NCBI RefSeq assembly: GCF_003721515.1
Contig: NZ_RJJD01000008.1
Span: forward strand, 916,410-980,409
Length of the DNA stretch: 64,000 nucleotides
Source of the DNA: Rufibacter latericius
GTDB lineage: Bacteria; Bacteroidota; Bacteroidia; Cytophagales; Hymenobacteraceae
Reading direction: 5' to 3'
Each line of letters opens with the position of its first letter. Position 1 is the first letter of the stretch. The position numbers and the translations under genes are program-made. The notes under the pieces are model-generated. The model had not been told where the DNA came from and did no database searches. It worked only from the letters and a program-made list of their open reading frames with translations. Of this stretch, positions 34,575-45,620 are shown in pieces.

Positions 34575-36845
34575 ATGATTAAAATCAACAAGGAAGACGC
34601 GCTGAATTATCACAGCCAGGGACAACCGGGCAAGATAGAGGTAGTGCCTACCAAACTGGTGAGCACGCAGATGGATCTGGCCCTGGCGTATTCGCCGGGT
34701 GTGGCAGAGCCTTGTAAAGAAATAGCCGCGAACGTAGATGACGTTTACAAATATACCGCCAAGGGTAACCTGGTGGGCGTAATTACCAACGGAACCGCCG
34801 TTCTGGGCCTGGGCAACATCGGTCCGGAGGCTTCCAAACCGGTGATGGAGGGGAAAGGCGTTCTCTTCAAGAAATTCGCGGGCATTGACGTGTTTGACAT
34901 TGAGATAAACGAAACCGACCCTGAGAAATTCATCCAGATCGTGAAGTCGTTGGAACCTACGTTTGGCGGCATCAACCTGGAAGACATCAAAGCGCCCGAA
35001 AGCTTCAAGATTGAGAATGCCCTGCGCGAGCAGATGAACATTCCGCTCATGCATGATGATCAGCATGGCACCGCCATTATTTCCAGCGCGGCCCTGTTGA
35101 ACGCCCTGGAAGTAGTGGGCAAAGACATTGACAAGATCAAGATGGTGGTGAACGGAGCCGGTGCAGCCGCTATTGCCTGTACCAAACTCTACCTGGAGTT
35201 GGGTGTGAACATTGACAACATTGTCATGTTTGACAAAGACGGCATCATCAGCCCAGAGCGCAACGACCTGGACATCTACCGTGCCCAGTTTGTGACCATG
35301 CGCAAAATCAGCACCCTGGCCGAGGCCATGGAAGGAGCCGATGTGTTTGTAGGTTTGAGCGCCGGCAACGTTTTAGCGCCTGAATTGGTGAAACTGATGG
35401 CAAAAGACCCCATCATCTTCGCGCTGGCGAACCCAGATCCGGAGATTGCCTACGAAACCGCCATGGCCACCCGCCCAGACCTGATCATGGCTACCGGCCG
35501 GTCAGACCATCCTAACCAGGTGAACAACGTATTGGGCTTCCCTTACATTTTCAGGGGAGCTCTTGACGTGCGGGCCACCGAGATCAATGAAGCCATGAAA
35601 CTGGCTGCCGTGTATGCGCTGGCAGACCTGGCCAAAGAAGGGGTTCCGGACATCGTGCACAAAGCCTACGGCGATAACTCCATTGCTTTCGGACGGACGT
35701 ATCTGATCCCGAAACCCTTGGACCCGCGCTTGATTACCACCATCAGTCCAGCCGTGGCCAAAGCCGCCATGGACTCGGGAGTAGCCCGTTTCCCTATCAC
35801 CAACTGGGACCGGTACCATCAGGAATTGCAGGCCCGCATTGGCATTGACCAGAAACTGATGAACCGCGTGCTTACCCAGGCTCGTCAAAATCCAAAAATA
35901 GTGGTCTTCGCCGAGGCCGACAATTACAAGATTTTGAAAGCGGCGCAAACGGTTTTGGAGCAGAAACTGGCCTACCCTGTTTTATTGGGTGAGCGGGCCC
36001 GTATCGAGGCGATGATTGCCGAGTTCAACATGGATCTGACCGGAAGCGTGATCATTGATCCGCGCGAGGAAGACGCCAAATGCGAGGAATTTGCGCACCT
36101 GTTGTATGAGAAACGGAAACGTAAAGGCCTCACGCTTTTTGACTGCCGTAAACTGGTGCGCGACCGAAACTATTTTGGTTGCATGATGGTAGAGACCGGC
36201 CAAGCCGATGCCTTGATCTCGGGTCTTACCCGCGAGTACTCTTCTACCATCAAGCCGGCCCTGCACGTGATTGGCGTGGAGGAAGGCGTGAACAAGGTGG
36301 CGGGCATGTACATTATCCAGAACAAAAAGGAGCCTTACTTCTTCGCCGATACCACCGTCAACCTGCAACCCACCGCCGACGATCTGGTGGATATTATAGG
36401 CTTGACGGCCCGCTACGTACGTTTCTTTGACCGGGAACCCCGTATCGCAGTGCTTTCGTACTCCAACTTCGGGTCCAGCGCCGGGCAAGTGCCTACCAAA
36501 ACCCGCGAGGCTACCCGCCTGGCCAAACTTCGCTACCCAGACCTGATCATAGATGGCGAGATGCAAGCCAACACCGCCCTGAACCGTGATTTGCTGCGCG
36601 AGCACTATCCGTTCAGTGAACTGGCGAACGTGGGGGCCAACACCCTTATCTTCCCAGGTCTGGCAGCTGGTAACATCGCTTATAAACTTTTACAGGAAAT
36701 TGGCGGTGCCGAAGCCATTGGCCCTATCCTGATGGGCATGCGTAAACCGGTGCATATCTTGCAGTTAGGTTCCTCCGTGCGGGAGATCATCAACATGGTG
36801 GCCATTGCCGTGGTAGATGCCCAAACGTGCAAGGCAAAACTCTAA
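34575..36845 (+). CDS. maeB: NADP-dependent malic enzyme with phosphotransacetylase-like C-terminus
   Basis: A 756-residue MaeB-type enzyme, oxidatively decarboxylating malate to pyruvate with NADP. The malic domain (about 1-425) has [33 protein letters not shown] and the Rossmann motif NGAGAAAIA near residue 195, plus [10 protein letters not shown]. The C-terminal 330 residues are a phosphotransacetylase-like domain ([12 protein letters not shown]...[20 protein letters not shown]), which in relatives is regulatory. Length and two-domain layout are normal. It links the TCA cycle with NADPH and pyruvate supply. Upstream is a single-gene unit; no clear promoter consensus was found. Confidence 0.95.
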   Translation: MIKINKEDALNYHSQGQPGKIEVVPTKLVSTQMDLALAYSPGVAEPCKEIAANVDDVYKYTAKGNLVGVITNGTAVLGLGNIGPEASKPVMEGKGVLFKKFAGIDVFDIEINETDPEKFIQIVKSLEPTFGGINLEDIKAPESFKIENALREQMNIPLMHDDQHGTAIISSAALLNALEVVGKDIDKIKMVVNGAGAAAIACTKLYLELGVNIDNIVMFDKDGIISPERNDLDIYRAQFVTMRKISTLAEAMEGADVFVGLSAGNVLAPELVKLMAKDPIIFALANPDPEIAYETAMATRPDLIMATGRSDHPNQVNNVLGFPYIFRGALDVRATEINEAMKLAAVYALADLAKEGVPDIVHKAYGDNSIAFGRTYLIPKPLDPRLITTISPAVAKAAMDSGVARFPITNWDRYHQELQARIGIDQKLMNRVLTQARQNPKIVVFAEADNYKILKAAQTVLEQKLAYPVLLGERARIEAMIAEFNMDLTGSVIIDPREEDAKCEEFAHLLYEKRKRKGLTLFDCRKLVRDRNYFGCMMVETGQADALISGLTREYSSTIKPALHVIGVEEGVNKVAGMYIIQNKKEPYFFADTTVNLQPTADDLVDIIGLTARYVRFFDREPRIAVLSYSNFGSSAGQVPTKTREATRLAKLRYPDLIIDGEMQANTALNRDLLREHYPFSELANVGANTLIFPGLAAGNIAYKLLQEIGGAEAIGPILMGMRKPVHILQLGSSVREIINMVAIAVVDAQTCKAKL

Positions 36846-36878
36846 ATAGTACTACTACGTAGTGGCTTTATCTTTACT

Positions 36879-36901
36879 GCAGGACAATTCTAAGGTCCTG
36901 C
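36879..36901. other. Small hairpin after maeB
   Basis: GCAGGAC (36879-36885) pairs with GTCCTGC (36895-36901). There is no T run directly after it, so termination is doubtful. Confidence 0.35.
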
Positions 36902-36908
36902 TATTCTA

Positions 36909-36955
36909 CATTCTGTTTTTAGCTTGTTTCCTTAAAATGGGCTGAAAACAGAATG
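36909..36955. repeat. Long palindromic repeat copy between maeB and ruvA
   Basis: CATTCTGTTTTTAGC (36909-36923) pairs with GCTGAAAACAGAATG (36941-36955) around TTGTTTCCTTAAAATGG. The pairing extends beyond the usual repeat ends. Confidence 0.8.
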
Positions 36956-37001
36956 TTTTTATTATCTTAATTCTGATTTCACTTCTTATTCCGCTGATCA
37001 C

Positions 37002-37595
37002 ATGATCGCATATTTAGATGGCCGCTTGGCTCAGAAAGACCCTACGTTTGTGATCATTGACGTGGGCGGCGTAGGCTATGAACTTCGTATTTCGCTTAAC
37101 ACCTACGGGCAATTGCCGGAGGGAGAACGTTGCCGTCTTTACACGCATCAGCACATTAAGGAAGATGCCCACACCTTGTATGGCTTCGCAACCCTGGCAG
37201 AGAAAAGCGCTTTCCTGCACTTGATTTCTATTTCAGGGGTAGGACCTAATACCGGCCTCATGATTCTTTCCTCGCTCACCGTGCAGGAAGTACAGCAGGC
37301 CATTGTGCGGGAAGACATACGCACTATTCAACAAGTAAAAGGAATTGGCGCCAAGACTGCGCAACGAATTATTCTGGAACTCCGCGATAAATTCAGGAAA
37401 GGGCTAGGGCCAGATGCCGTCAGTGTCACTTTTGGTGCGGCACACAATACCTCCAGAGAGGAGGCGTTATCAGCATTGGTGACATTGGGTTTCGCAAAGA
37501 ATATAGCCGAAAAAACCCTGGATACTATCATTAAGCGGGAAGGCACAAACCTAACCGTGGAAGAAATGATCAAGTTCGCTTTGAAGTCATCATAG
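37002..37595 (+). CDS. ruvA: Holliday junction branch migration protein RuvA
   Basis: A 197-residue protein: N-terminal OB fold (IIDVGGVGYELRIS), two helix-hairpin-helix motifs (ISGVGPNTGLMIL and VKGIGAKTAQRIILEL) and a C-terminal three-helix domain (ALSALVTLGFAKNIAEKTL) that binds RuvB. It forms tetramers on Holliday junctions. Length is normal. sprA starts 19 bases downstream, so the two may be co-transcribed; ruvB and ruvC are not nearby. Confidence 0.96.
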   Translation: MIAYLDGRLAQKDPTFVIIDVGGVGYELRISLNTYGQLPEGERCRLYTHQHIKEDAHTLYGFATLAEKSAFLHLISISGVGPNTGLMILSSLTVQEVQQAIVREDIRTIQQVKGIGAKTAQRIILELRDKFRKGLGPDAVSVTFGAAHNTSREEALSALVTLGFAKNIAEKTLDTIIKREGTNLTVEEMIKFALKSS

Positions 37596-37614
37596 GTAAA
37601 CTTCCCCATTATTT

Positions 37615-40600
37615 GTGTTTTATAAAAGAAAGCCTCACATTCTTACAGCCGCAGTAGGGTTGGTGTCGTTGATGGCTTGGCTCTCCCAGGCCGAGCCTAT
37701 GAGTTTGTATATAGCAGGTGCCAGCACCTCGCTTTTAATGTTGTCTGAAGGAGATGCTGAAGTACAGGACACTACCAAAAACCAGGGATACATTCCTTCC
37801 CGGCGTCCTAAACTGATTTTTGATGATCGGCGCGGAGATCCCTTCTCTAACAGATCTACCCTGTCTCCGCTTTTACTGCCGGTGCCCAAGAACGTGGAGT
37901 TGCAGGTAGTCCCCGATGACAGTTTAAAGCGGTATGAGATCACGGAGCAGATTGGCGGGTATGACTACCGCAATCCCAGCACCATGACCTTTGAGGAATA
38001 CTCCCGCTACCAGCAGCAGAAGGCTATCAAGGATTACTGGCGCTCTAAATCGGCGAGTCTGGATGAGCAGAACCCTGCCGCTCCCAGCCGTCGCTTGGTA
38101 CCCACGCTTAACTTAGGGGGCCGCACGTTTGACCGCTTGTTTGGCGGAAACACCGTAGATATCCGACCCAACGGTTTGGCTACTTTAAAATTCGGCGCCC
38201 TTTTCAATAAGAACGAAAACCCAGCCATTCCGCTGCGTCAGCAACGCATAGGCGATTTTGAGTTCGACCAGAGCATCGCCCTTAACATTGACGGCCGCAT
38301 TGGGGAGAAAATGCGCATCACCGCCAACTGGGACACCAAGGCCAACTTTGACTTCGAGAACAACCTGAAGCTGGAATACACCGGCTACCCAGAGGAAATT
38401 ATCCAAAAAATTGAGGCCGGTAACGTAAGCTTGCCGCTGAACAACTCCCTTATCTCAGGCGGCCAGAACCTCTTTGGGTTGAAGGCTCAACTGCAGTTAG
38501 GGAAACTGTCTGTAACGGCTATCGCCGCAAACCAACGTGGAAGCATGGATGCGATAGATATCCAAAACGGGGCCCAAAACAGACGGTTTGAGCTTCGCGC
38601 CGATGACTATGACCGTGACCGCCACTTCTTCCTGGCTCAGTTCTTCAGAGGCCGCTATGATCAGTCCCTCCGCAACCTGCCTTTGGTGAATTCCGGCATC
38701 GTCATCCGTCGTCTGGAGGTGTATATCACCAATGATAACCGCGCTACCCAGAACCTCCGGAACGTAGTTGCCTTGATGGACTTGGGCGAGCCACAGCCGT
38801 TTCGGAATCGTTTCAACACCAACTTGCCCGCAGGCTCCGGCGCCGGGAACAACCAGAACAGCCTGTACGGAAGCCTTACCAACCGGATCAACAATCAGGT
38901 AGATAATTTCCTGGAGGGTTTTGGTCTGAGCAAAAACAATGACTTTGAGCACGTTCGGGCCCGCCGCCTGGACCAGACCGAGTATAAATTCAATCCGCAG
39001 TTAGGGTACATCTCTTTGAACGCCGCTTTGCTGCCAGAGCAGGTGTTAGGCGTGGCGTTTGAGTACACCTTGAATGGCCGTACCTATAAAGTGGGTGAAC
39101 TGCAGGAAGATTACCAGAACGTTCCAGAAGACCAGGTCATCTTCCTGAAGTTGCTACGCGGCACCAACCCGGGGCTGAACACCCCTACCTGGGACCTGAT
39201 GATGAAAAACGTCTATGCCCTTAACGCAAACCAAATTGAGCGGAATAACTTCCAATTGAACATTGCCTATAAAGACGATGCCACCGGCGGCGACCTGACC
39301 AGTCTGCAGGATGAGTCCCGTTTGAAAGGTATTCCGCTGATTCAGGTGTTCAATCTGGATAACGTGAACACCAACAATGACCCACCGCGCGACGGTAACT
39401 TTGACTTCTTGTCTGGCATCACCATTGACCCGGAGAGCGGCCGTATCTTCTTCCCGCAGGTAGAGCCGTTTGGGTCTTACCTCCGCTCCCGCTTCACGCC
39501 GGGCCAGGAAGACCAATACATCAACAAATACGTTTTCCAGGAACTCTACGACTCCATCCAGACCGATGCGCAGCAGTTCGCCCAGAAAAACAAGTTCTTT
39601 ATCCAAGGCCGGTACCAGGCCTCCAGCACCGATGAAATCACGCTGCCCGGCATCCGGATTGCTGAAGGATCGGTGGCCGTTTACTCGGGCGGTACGCGCC
39701 TGGTAGAAGGCCAGGATTACCAGGTATTCTATGATTTAGGCCGCGTAAAGATCCTGAACCCAAGTTATCTCAATAGCGCCAGCAACCTGCGCGTGACCTA
39801 TGAGAAAGCCGATATCCTGAGTGTGCAACCCCGAACGCTTTTGGGTGCCCGTTTTGATTACAAGGTAGACAACGACCTCATCTTAGGAGCCACGGTGCTG
39901 CACCAGGGCGAACGGCCATTTATCCAGCGGGTGAACATTGGGGACGAGCCCAGCAACAACACCATCTACGGGTTTGACATCAACTACCGGCGCGAATCCC
40001 GGTTGCTTACCCGCCTCACAGACAAACTGCCCTTCCTGGAGACAAAAGAGCCTTCTGCCATTACCTTAGGGGCTGAGATTGCCCAACTGGTCCCGCAGAA
40101 AACAACTTTTGTGGGAGAAGACGGGGTTTCGTATATAGATGATTTCGAGAACGCCAAAACGCCTTTTTCTTTAGGAGGCTTCAATACCAATGCCTGGCGT
40201 TTATCGGCTACTCCTGCCCCACTCCTCAACGGTACCTCTGGTCTGGCCTACGCCTATAACCGGGCTAAACTGGCCTGGTATACCATTGACCAGATTTACT
40301 ACACGGCCAACGGACTTCGGCCTAACAACATCACCCGCGAAGAACTGGAGAACCACTACGTGCGGGGAATCCAACGCCGCGAGATCTTCCCGAACCGTGA
40401 CCCTGAGACCAACAACTCGTTTGAATACACCTTTGACCTGGCTTATTACCCCAAGGAGCGCGGGCAGTACAACTACAACCCAAGTGTTTCGTCAGATGGC
40501 CGGTTCCTGCAAAATGATCCCCGCAGCAACTGGGCCGGTATCAGCCGGGAGATTTCCTTTGACAACAACTTTGACAACGCCAACATTGAGTACCTGGAGT

Positions 40601-43600
40601 TCTGGATGCTGGATCCCTTCATCAAGGGGGAACAAGGACGGAAGATCATCACCGGCTTAGATGATGCGCGCAACAGCCAGGACGAAAACGGCAAACTGGT
40701 CTTCAATTTAGGAAACATCTCTGAAGACCTCCTGAAAGACCAACTCTACGAATTTGAGAACGGCTTGCCCACTGACGGAAACCTGCAGGCCACGGAGCCA
40801 ACCGCCTGGGGTCGGGTAACCCGCAACCAGTTCCTGACCGATGCCTTTGACAATGAACCCGGCTCCCGCCCCTTCCAGGACATTGGTTTGGATGGCTTGA
40901 ACGACAATGACGAGCGTGCCTTCTTCCAGGGCATCTACAGCACCCTTGATGACCCTTCCGCCGATAACTTCCGCCACCACTTAGACGGGTCTTATGATGC
41001 TGCTAACGCCGGGGTATTGGGCCGTTACAAGAACTTCAACGGCATGCAGGGTAACTCTCCGGTGAACAGTGAGCTTTCGTCCAACGCCTTTCCAGACAAA
41101 GAAGACCTCAACAAAGACAACGTCATCAGTGACTCAGAGCAATACTACGAATACAACATTGACCTGAGGCCAAACCGCTTGGCCGTAGGTGACAACTACA
41201 TTGTAGACAAAGTAGACTCCACAGACGCCAACGGCAATAGAATAAGCTGGTACCAGTTCCGGATTCCGGTAAGAAAACCTACCGGCAACGTGAACAACAT
41301 GCAGGGCTTTAAGTCTATCCGGTTCATGCGGATGTATACCACCCAGTTTGCTGAGCCGGTGGTTTTGCGCTTTGCCCAGATGCAGTTTGTTTCAAACCAG
41401 TGGCGTACCTACAATTCCATTCTTTCTAACGGGGCACCCTGCGTAGGCGACTGTGACTCTGATGCCTCTTCTTTTGCGGTGTCTTCGGTAAGTATTGAGG
41501 AAAACGGTGAGGTAGATGCCGGTACCATTCCGTACGTAGTGCCACCGGGGGTAGAACGCCAGCGGGATTACTCCTCGGCAAACAACCGCCGCCAAAACGA
41601 GCAGTCATTGCAGCTCACCGTTGAGAACCTGCGTGACTCTTTCAGCAAGGCCGTGTACAAGAACGTATCGCAGGACATGCTTATCTACAAGCGCCTGAAA
41701 ATGTACGTGCATGCGCAGAGCCCAAGCGGCACCCAGGACAACGAAGTAAACGCGTTCATCAGAATAGGTACAGACTTCACCCAAAACTACTACGAGTTCT
41801 CTATACCGCTGAAAATGACGCCGCAGGGCAGTCGTGATCCTTACCAGATCTGGAACGAGCAGAACTTCATTGACGTGGCCTTTGATGAGTTTGTGCGATT
41901 GAAATCAAGACGGAACCAAGCCAGCTTCCCGCTGAACCAGGTGTTTACCGAGGCCCGCGATGACGGCAAGGTATTCAGAGTGATTGGTAACCCGGATTTC
42001 AGTGACGTGCAGAGCCTCATGATAGGGTTAGAAAACCCAGCCTCGCCAGACAAAGCCGCGCATTCGGTGACCTTGTGGGTGAACGAGCTGCGTGTGTCTG
42101 ACTTTGACCGTACCGCTGGTTGGGCCGCTACTGCCCGCGCCAACGTGAAATTAGCTGACTTCGCGAATATCACCGCCACTGGTTCTTACACCACCGTAGG
42201 CTTTGGCGGCATTCAGCAACGCGCGGCCCAAAGAGCCCGTGAGACCACCGGACAGTTTGACATCACCGCCAACGTAGCCGCCGAAAAGCTTCTGCCTTCG
42301 GGCTTAGGCTTGGTTGTTCCTTTGTCTGTACAGTACGGAACCACCATGAGTGAACCGCGTTATGACCCACTGGACCGGGACACCGAGTTGGACCTTTCGC
42401 TGCAGAAATTCGAAAACGGCTCAGAAAAGGAAAGGTACCGCAAGGAAGTTGTAAGCCAGACCACCACCAAGAGTGTGAACCTGCTCAACGTTCGGAAAGA
42501 GAAAACCGATCCGGAGGCCAAGAGCCGCGTGTATGACATAGAGAACCTCTCCTTCTCTTATGCTTACACCGAAGTCTTGCACACCGACATTTCCACCGAT
42601 CGGAATTACTCTAAAACCTACACCGGCGGTATTGCTTACAATTTCAACAATACCCCTAAAAACTATACGCCGTTTGCCAATGTCAAAGCGTTCCAGTCGC
42701 CGTACCTGCGCTGGCTGAAGGATTTCAACTTTACCCTGCAGCCTAGCAGAATATCGGTAAGGGCCGATCTGGACCGCCGCTACAACGAGACGTTCCTACA
42801 GGGCCGTACATCGCCGTACAGTCTGCCAGACACCGCCGGTTTCCTGCCTACTTTCCAGAAATCGTTCTTCTTCAACCGCATCTATGACGTGAAGTGGGAT
42901 TTGACCAAGAGCCTGACGCTGGATTATACCGCCACTAACCGGGCAGTGGTAGACGAGCCTAACGGGCGGATCAATGAGGAGATAGATACCTTACGCTGGA
43001 AAAACGAGGAAATCTGGCATAACCTGAGACGTTTTGGCCGTAACACCAACTTCAACCAGGTAGTAGCACTCACCTACCGGTTGCCGCTGGATAAGTTCCC
43101 TCTCACTGACTGGGTTTCTGCCGATGCGCGTTACCAAGCGGGCTTCACGTGGACCTCGGCGTCTACCGCCCTCAGCCGAAACGACACCCTGCAATTAGGA
43201 AACACTATTGAGAACAGCACCGAAACCAGTCTGAGCGGTAAGCTTGACCTGGTTCGCCTGTACAACAAAGTGAAGTTCCTGAAAGCCGCCAACGAGGCAT
43301 CCCCGCAACCAAGCGTGCGCCAGCAACCGGCCACGGTAAATGGCCAGGCCGCCGCCGCTGACACTACCCGGCAGGGAGGCATGAAGGTAGTGAATGGCAT
43401 TCTGCGGGCCCTGATGTCAGCGAGGTCTGTTAACTTCACGTACGCCCAAACCCAGGGAACCTTGCTTCCGGGCTTCCTGCCTACGGCCAAGAACTTCGGG
43501 CTCGCCGATGGGTTTGGAGCACCCGGTCTGGACTTTGTGCTGGGTAAGCAGTTTGAGCTGGATGACCTGTATCAGCGCGCGAACCGCGAAGGCTGGTACA

Positions 43601-44763
43601 CTGACAGCAGCCAGTACCTAAACACGCCGTTAAGCTCGCTCACCTCCACGAACCTCACGGCCCGAGCCACCATTGAACCATTCAAGAACTTCATTATCAC
43701 CGTGGATGGAATTATGAACCGGTCTGAGATTGACGAGGTGTACTACCGCCGGGATTCTGCGTTGGTAGTGCAGCGCCAAACGCCGTTTACCACCGGTTCT
43801 TACCGGGTGTCCTTTATCTCGTTACAAACCTTGTTTGAGTCTGGCCAGGGAAACAACTCACCGGCTTTCGAGAACTTTATCCGGTACCGGGCCGAGGTGG
43901 CCAGCCGTATGAACTCTGCCAAAAACGGACCGGGCCTGTACGGGGTCAACTCACAGGATGTGCTCATTCCGGCGTTCCTGAACGCGTACCAGGGCAAGGA
44001 TATCAATGGTTTTAAAGCCAAAGCAACCACTCCCTTCGATGCCCTTCCGCTGCCTAACTGGAACGTGGTGTACAACGGCTTGTCTACATTGCCTTTCTTC
44101 CAACAGTATTTCAGTTCGTTCACGTTAAACCACGCCTACCAGTCTACGTACTCGGTGGAGAACTTTAGCACGGCGCTGGACTACAGCTTTAAGCCTGCCG
44201 GCTTCCCAGACAGGGCGAACGAGAAAGGCGAAGTGATTCCGTACTACATCGTGAGCCAGGTGGCCATCACCGAAAGCATGGCGCCGCTGGTAGGTATTAA
44301 CTTCCGGACGAAAGGCCAGGTAACCGGCCGCGTAGAGTACAGAACCCAACGCAACCTGTTGCTGAACATGACCAACGCGCAGGTAACCGAGAACGGCATC
44401 AAAGACGTAGTGATAGGCCTTGGCTATACCACCACCAACTTCAAGATTCCGTTCCGCCTGGGCGGCTCGCGCCGAACGCTGGAGAACGAGCTTACCATGC
44501 GCCTGGACTTTACTTTCCGTGACAATGAAACCATTCAGCGCACCATTGCGGTAGACAACAACGGAAACGAGTACCAGAACAACCTGACCACCGCCGGCGC
44601 CTTGCAGGTGCAGATCAGGCCAACCATTGATTACGTGGTAAGCCAGCGCCTGAACCTGCAGTTCTACTACACGCAGAACATCAACGAGCCTAAAGTGGCC
44701 AACGCGTTCCGCAACACCGTGACCGAGGGCGGCATCCAGCTTCGGTTCAGTTTATCTGAATAA
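37615..44763 (+). CDS. sprA: T9SS outer-membrane translocon SprA (Sov)
   Basis: A 2382-residue protein, the giant beta-barrel through which type IX cargo crosses the outer membrane. It starts at GTG (37615) with a hydrophobic signal (ILTAAVGLVSLMAWLSQAEP). Family marks include PSRRLVPTLNLGGRTFDRLFGG near residue 160, ALNIDGRIGEKMRITANWDTKANFDFEN near 220 and repeated long beta-strand stretches through to the terminal GGIQLRFSLSE. Length is typical of SprA (about 2,350-2,500). No frameshift is seen. Together with porU and porV further along it provides three main T9SS parts, although the core por/gld operon (K, L, M, N) is not in the window. Confidence 0.95.
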   Translation: MFYKRKPHILTAAVGLVSLMAWLSQAEPMSLYIAGASTSLLMLSEGDAEVQDTTKNQGYIPSRRPKLIFDDRRGDPFSNRSTLSPLLLPVPKNVELQVVPDDSLKRYEITEQIGGYDYRNPSTMTFEEYSRYQQQKAIKDYWRSKSASLDEQNPAAPSRRLVPTLNLGGRTFDRLFGGNTVDIRPNGLATLKFGALFNKNENPAIPLRQQRIGDFEFDQSIALNIDGRIGEKMRITANWDTKANFDFENNLKLEYTGYPEEIIQKIEAGNVSLPLNNSLISGGQNLFGLKAQLQLGKLSVTAIAANQRGSMDAIDIQNGAQNRRFELRADDYDRDRHFFLAQFFRGRYDQSLRNLPLVNSGIVIRRLEVYITNDNRATQNLRNVVALMDLGEPQPFRNRFNTNLPAGSGAGNNQNSLYGSLTNRINNQVDNFLEGFGLSKNNDFEHVRARRLDQTEYKFNPQLGYISLNAALLPEQVLGVAFEYTLNGRTYKVGELQEDYQNVPEDQVIFLKLLRGTNPGLNTPTWDLMMKNVYALNANQIERNNFQLNIAYKDDATGGDLTSLQDESRLKGIPLIQVFNLDNVNTNNDPPRDGNFDFLSGITIDPESGRIFFPQVEPFGSYLRSRFTPGQEDQYINKYVFQELYDSIQTDAQQFAQKNKFFIQGRYQASSTDEITLPGIRIAEGSVAVYSGGTRLVEGQDYQVFYDLGRVKILNPSYLNSASNLRVTYEKADILSVQPRTLLGARFDYKVDNDLILGATVLHQGERPFIQRVNIGDEPSNNTIYGFDINYRRESRLLTRLTDKLPFLETKEPSAITLGAEIAQLVPQKTTFVGEDGVSYIDDFENAKTPFSLGGFNTNAWRLSATPAPLLNGTSGLAYAYNRAKLAWYTIDQIYYTANGLRPNNITREELENHYVRGIQRREIFPNRDPETNNSFEYTFDLAYYPKERGQYNYNPSVSSDGRFLQNDPRSNWAGISREISFDNNFDNANIEYLEFWMLDPFIKGEQGRKIITGLDDARNSQDENGKLVFNLGNISEDLLKDQLYEFENGLPTDGNLQATEPTAWGRVTRNQFLTDAFDNEPGSRPFQDIGLDGLNDNDERAFFQGIYSTLDDPSADNFRHHLDGSYDAANAGVLGRYKNFNGMQGNSPVNSELSSNAFPDKEDLNKDNVISDSEQYYEYNIDLRPNRLAVGDNYIVDKVDSTDANGNRISWYQFRIPVRKPTGNVNNMQGFKSIRFMRMYTTQFAEPVVLRFAQMQFVSNQWRTYNSILSNGAPCVGDCDSDASSFAVSSVSIEENGEVDAGTIPYVVPPGVERQRDYSSANNRRQNEQSLQLTVENLRDSFSKAVYKNVSQDMLIYKRLKMYVHAQSPSGTQDNEVNAFIRIGTDFTQNYYEFSIPLKMTPQGSRDPYQIWNEQNFIDVAFDEFVRLKSRRNQASFPLNQVFTEARDDGKVFRVIGNPDFSDVQSLMIGLENPASPDKAAHSVTLWVNELRVSDFDRTAGWAATARANVKLADFANITATGSYTTVGFGGIQQRAAQRARETTGQFDITANVAAEKLLPSGLGLVVPLSVQYGTTMSEPRYDPLDRDTELDLSLQKFENGSEKERYRKEVVSQTTTKSVNLLNVRKEKTDPEAKSRVYDIENLSFSYAYTEVLHTDISTDRNYSKTYTGGIAYNFNNTPKNYTPFANVKAFQSPYLRWLKDFNFTLQPSRISVRADLDRRYNETFLQGRTSPYSLPDTAGFLPTFQKSFFFNRIYDVKWDLTKSLTLDYTATNRAVVDEPNGRINEEIDTLRWKNEEIWHNLRRFGRNTNFNQVVALTYRLPLDKFPLTDWVSADARYQAGFTWTSASTALSRNDTLQLGNTIENSTETSLSGKLDLVRLYNKVKFLKAANEASPQPSVRQQPATVNGQAAAADTTRQGGMKVVNGILRALMSARSVNFTYAQTQGTLLPGFLPTAKNFGLADGFGAPGLDFVLGKQFELDDLYQRANREGWYTDSSQYLNTPLSSLTSTNLTARATIEPFKNFIITVDGIMNRSEIDEVYYRRDSALVVQRQTPFTTGSYRVSFISLQTLFESGQGNNSPAFENFIRYRAEVASRMNSAKNGPGLYGVNSQDVLIPAFLNAYQGKDINGFKAKATTPFDALPLPNWNVVYNGLSTLPFFQQYFSSFTLNHAYQSTYSVENFSTALDYSFKPAGFPDRANEKGEVIPYYIVSQVAITESMAPLVGINFRTKGQVTGRVEYRTQRNLLLNMTNAQVTENGIKDVVIGLGYTTTNFKIPFRLGGSRRTLENELTMRLDFTFRDNETIQRTIAVDNNGNEYQNNLTTAGALQVQIRPTIDYVVSQRLNLQFYYTQNINEPKVANAFRNTVTEGGIQLRFSLSE

Positions 44764-44766
44764 GGC

Positions 44767-44798
44767 TTGCGGCACGTACTAAAAAGAACGTATTTTTG
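44767..44798 (+). promoter_or_regulatory. Promoter of gcvH
   Basis: TTG (44767-44769), 21 bases, TATTTTTG (44791-44798), 23 bases before the ATG. Confidence 0.55.
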
Positions 44799-44821
44799 AA
44801 TCAAACTTAATTTAATCTCTT

Positions 44822-45202
44822 ATGAACTTCCCTGAGGAGCTGAAATACACCAAAGACCACGAGTGGATCCGGATTGAAGGCGATGTAGCGTACGTAGGTA
44901 TCACTGATTTCGCCCAGCGCGAATTGGGTGACATTGTGTATGTAGACATTGACACCCTGGACAAAGACGTAGCCAAAGAAGAAGTATTTGGTACCGTTGA
45001 AGCGGTTAAAACCGTTTCTGATCTGTTCAGCCCGCTTTCAGGCCAGGTTTTGGAAATCAACGATAAACTGGACGGCAGCCCTGAACTGGTGAATTCTGAT
45101 CCTTACGGCGATGGCTGGATGATCAAAATGTCTATCTCTGACCAAGCTGAACTAGACGAGCTTCTTTCTGCCGGTGCATACCGCGAGTTGGTAGGCGCTT
45201 AA
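44822..45202 (+). CDS. gcvH: Glycine cleavage system H protein
   Basis: A 126-residue lipoyl carrier protein that shuttles the aminomethyl group between the P and T proteins. The lipoylated Lys is K63 in [16 protein letters not shown]. The N-terminal [10 protein letters not shown] and the C-terminal [13 protein letters not shown] are standard. Length is normal. It has its own promoter and is followed at 13 bases by a VanZ-like gene. gcvP and gcvT are elsewhere. Confidence 0.97.
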   Translation: MNFPEELKYTKDHEWIRIEGDVAYVGITDFAQRELGDIVYVDIDTLDKDVAKEEVFGTVEAVKTVSDLFSPLSGQVLEINDKLDGSPELVNSDPYGDGWMIKMSISDQAELDELLSAGAYRELVGA

Positions 45203-45214
45203 CATATTTCTGCC

Positions 45215-45613
45215 GTGCGTTTCTCCTATTATGCACTGGCACTGGGGTGGGCAGTCGTCATTCTTGTGTTGACGTTACTGCCCGCTCCTCTTTTACCCCC
45301 TGCCCCACAGTGGGACTTTTTCACTGTTGATTCCCTGGTGCATGCCCTCCTGTTTGGGGTGCAGTTGCTTCTCCTTCTCTTCGGGTTACAGCGTGACCCA
45401 GCGGTTAGGTTAAACAAACGCCTGCTCACGGGTTCGTTTTTAGCGGTAGTAGCCTTCGGGATTCTGGTGGAAATTCTGCAGGGTTCCATGGGTTTGGGTA
45501 GGGCCGCAGATCCTGTGGATGCCCTCAGTAACTCCATCGGCGGAGTTATAGGCTTGGGGCTCTGGTTTCTGTTTGTGCGGCGTTTTGCGGCTGGTTTCCG
45601 TAAATCGGGCTAA
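45215..45613 (+). CDS. VanZ-like membrane protein
   Basis: A 132-residue protein starting at GTG (45215), with about four hydrophobic helices. The VanZ pattern is visible as SLVHALLFGVQLLLLLF, GILVEILQG (conserved Glu) and DPVDALSNSIGGVIGL (conserved Asp and Asn-Gly). VanZ-like proteins are widespread; apart from teicoplanin resistance in enterococci their role is unclear. The C-terminus RRFAAGFRKSG is encoded by a copy of the 38-bp repeat, so the natural end may have been changed by it. It is in a run with gcvH and an M28 gene. Confidence 0.85.
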   Translation: MRFSYYALALGWAVVILVLTLLPAPLLPPAPQWDFFTVDSLVHALLFGVQLLLLLFGLQRDPAVRLNKRLLTGSFLAVVAFGILVEILQGSMGLGRAADPVDALSNSIGGVIGLGLWFLFVRRFAAGFRKSG

Positions 45614-45620
45614 AAACGAA
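45581..45620. repeat. Palindromic repeat copy coding for the VanZ-like C-terminus
   Basis: CGTTTTGCGGCTGGTTTCCG then TAAATCGGGCTAAAAACGAA. Bases 45581-45610 encode the last ten residues and 45611-45613 are the stop TAA. Confidence 0.65.
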